Of a stretch of DNA of 7,487 bases, positions 6,761-7,487 are shown piece after piece. This DNA is from CAZKCK01 sp964552325. GTDB taxonomy: Bacteria; Bacteroidota; Bacteroidia; Bacteroidales; TTA-H9. The stretch covers positions 1 to 7,487 of the forward strand of contig CAZKHA010000171.1 of NCBI GenBank assembly GCA_964552325.1, given 5' to 3'. The notes beneath the pieces were generated by a model that worked only from the letters and a program-made list of their open reading frames with translations, searched no databases and was not told where the DNA came from. The position numbers and the translations under genes are program-made. Each line of letters opens with the position of its first letter. Positions within the stretch are counted from its first letter, which is position 1.

Positions 6761-7487
6761 ATGTTTAAAAAAGATCTGAGGGTTTACCTTCCATTAATTA
6801 TCTCTTTCTCAATTGTATGTGGTTTAATTGTTGGGTATTATCTCCCAAAGAAGTATACATCAGATAGCAAAATCGCTCCTCAGGGCATTAATAAACTGCC
6901 GTTGGCAATCGATTATATTCGCCGGTCCTATGTTGACACCATTGGCTATGCGCGTTTACAAGACTCGGCCCTCACAGGCTTGCTTCACCAACTCGACCCC
7001 CATTCCGACTACATCCCAGCTTCGGCTTATGCAACAGTTGTTGAACCCCTCGAAGATGGCTTTCAAGGTATTGGCATACAGTTTAGAATGATTGACGACA
7101 CGGCCTATATACTCGATGTTATGAAAGCTAGCCCTGCTTTTAAGGCAGGTCTAAAAATAGGCGACCGCATTATTTACATCGATAAAGATACCCTTGTAGG
7201 TAAAAAATATACCACCGAAGACGTTGTAAACCGGCTTAAACGAATAAAAGGTGCATCTGAAAACGTAACAATTGTAAGGCGAGGCTTCCGTCAACCCAAA
7301 AAGATCCTCGTTTCCAGGGCAAAAATCTCAACACATAGCATCGATTTGGCCTTTATGCCCCAATCCACCACAGGCTATATAAAACTTGGCCTTTTTGCCG
7401 AAAATTCGGGCGAAGACTTTTCTGAAACCCTCCGCTGGATGGTAGAACAAGACATGAAAACCCTTATTCTGGATCTTAGGGGAAATA
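6761..7487 (+). CDS. S41-family C-terminal processing peptidase (CtpA-like), 3' end outside window
   Basis: The first 242 codons of a secreted or membrane-anchored serine peptidase are present and the reading frame is still open at the right edge. Residues about 9-28 are a hydrophobic signal or anchor segment after MFKKDLR, placing the enzyme in the periplasm. An N-terminal helical region at about 44-90 contains LLHQLDPHSDYI (74-85), the hallmark of CtpA-type S41 proteins. A PDZ domain follows at about 97-185, opening with FQGIGIQF (101-108) and containing SPAFKAGLKIGDRI (124-137). The start of the peptidase core is at about 204-242, reaching LILDLRGN. The catalytic Ser and Lys would lie beyond the edge, so activity cannot be confirmed. 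These enzymes bind C-termini through the PDZ domain and cleave periplasmic proteins. The ATG at 6761 is chosen because it directly precedes the basic and hydrophobic anchor. The gene starts 143 bases after ispG. Confidence 0.93.
   Translation, partial: MFKKDLRVYLPLIISFSIVCGLIVGYYLPKKYTSDSKIAPQGINKLPLAIDYIRRSYVDTIGYARLQDSALTGLLHQLDPHSDYIPASAYATVVEPLEDGFQGIGIQFRMIDDTAYILDVMKASPAFKAGLKIGDRIIYIDKDTLVGKKYTTEDVVNRLKRIKGASENVTIVRRGFRQPKKILVSRAKISTHSIDLAFMPQSTTGYIKLGLFAENSGEDFSETLRWMVEQDMKTLILDLRGN

Noticed and set aside
6828..7091. Open frame of 87 codons overlapping the peptidase gene
   Set aside because: It is in a different frame from the S41 peptidase, which carries clear signal, PDZ and family motifs through the same bases.

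Overview
The window looks like chromosomal DNA from a member of the Bacteroidota. The evidence is a moderate, AT-leaning composition, almost no Shine-Dalgarno sequences ahead of the genes, copies of the Bacteroidota-type -7 element TAnnTTTG in intergenic DNA, an 805-residue MacB-like double permease of a kind common in that phylum, and a GC-rich intergenic repeat that resembles short repeats I remember from Bacteroidota genomes. The genus cannot be read from the sequence. All genes are on the + strand.

Layout. Positions 1-199 are non-coding and hold the control region of the first operon. It contains a short tandem repeat at the extreme left edge, a 7-bp-arm dyad at 55-72 that could be an activator site, a smaller dyad at 133-149, and a good candidate sigma-54 promoter at 159-174 with GG and GC exactly ten bases apart. 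Positions 200-4596 are a three-gene tripartite efflux operon: a membrane-anchored HlyD/MacA-type adaptor, a LolD/MacB-type ABC ATPase and an eight-helix FtsX/MacB-type permease. The gene gaps are only 21 and 23 bases. Positions 4597-4898 are intergenic and contain a GC-rich structured repeat (4658-4740), a TAnnTTTG element and a perfect 8-bp inverted repeat ahead of ispG. Positions 4899-6617 encode IspG in its long, insert-containing form (MEP isoprenoid pathway). Positions 6618-6760 are a short promoter-like gap. From 6761 to the right edge is the first 242 codons of an S41 (CtpA/C-terminal processing) peptidase, cut off by the window before its catalytic residues.

How the parts fit. The ATPase should energise the permease on the cytoplasmic face, while the adaptor links the permease to an outer-membrane TolC-type channel that is not encoded here. 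A sigma-54 promoter with an upstream dyad suggests that an enhancer-binding response regulator switches the operon on. The regulator, its sensor kinase and the TolC protein would be expected nearby, outside the window. ispG and the S41 peptidase appear to be separate housekeeping-type units with sigma-A-like promoters. No CRISPR array, tRNA, rRNA, integrase or transposase was seen.
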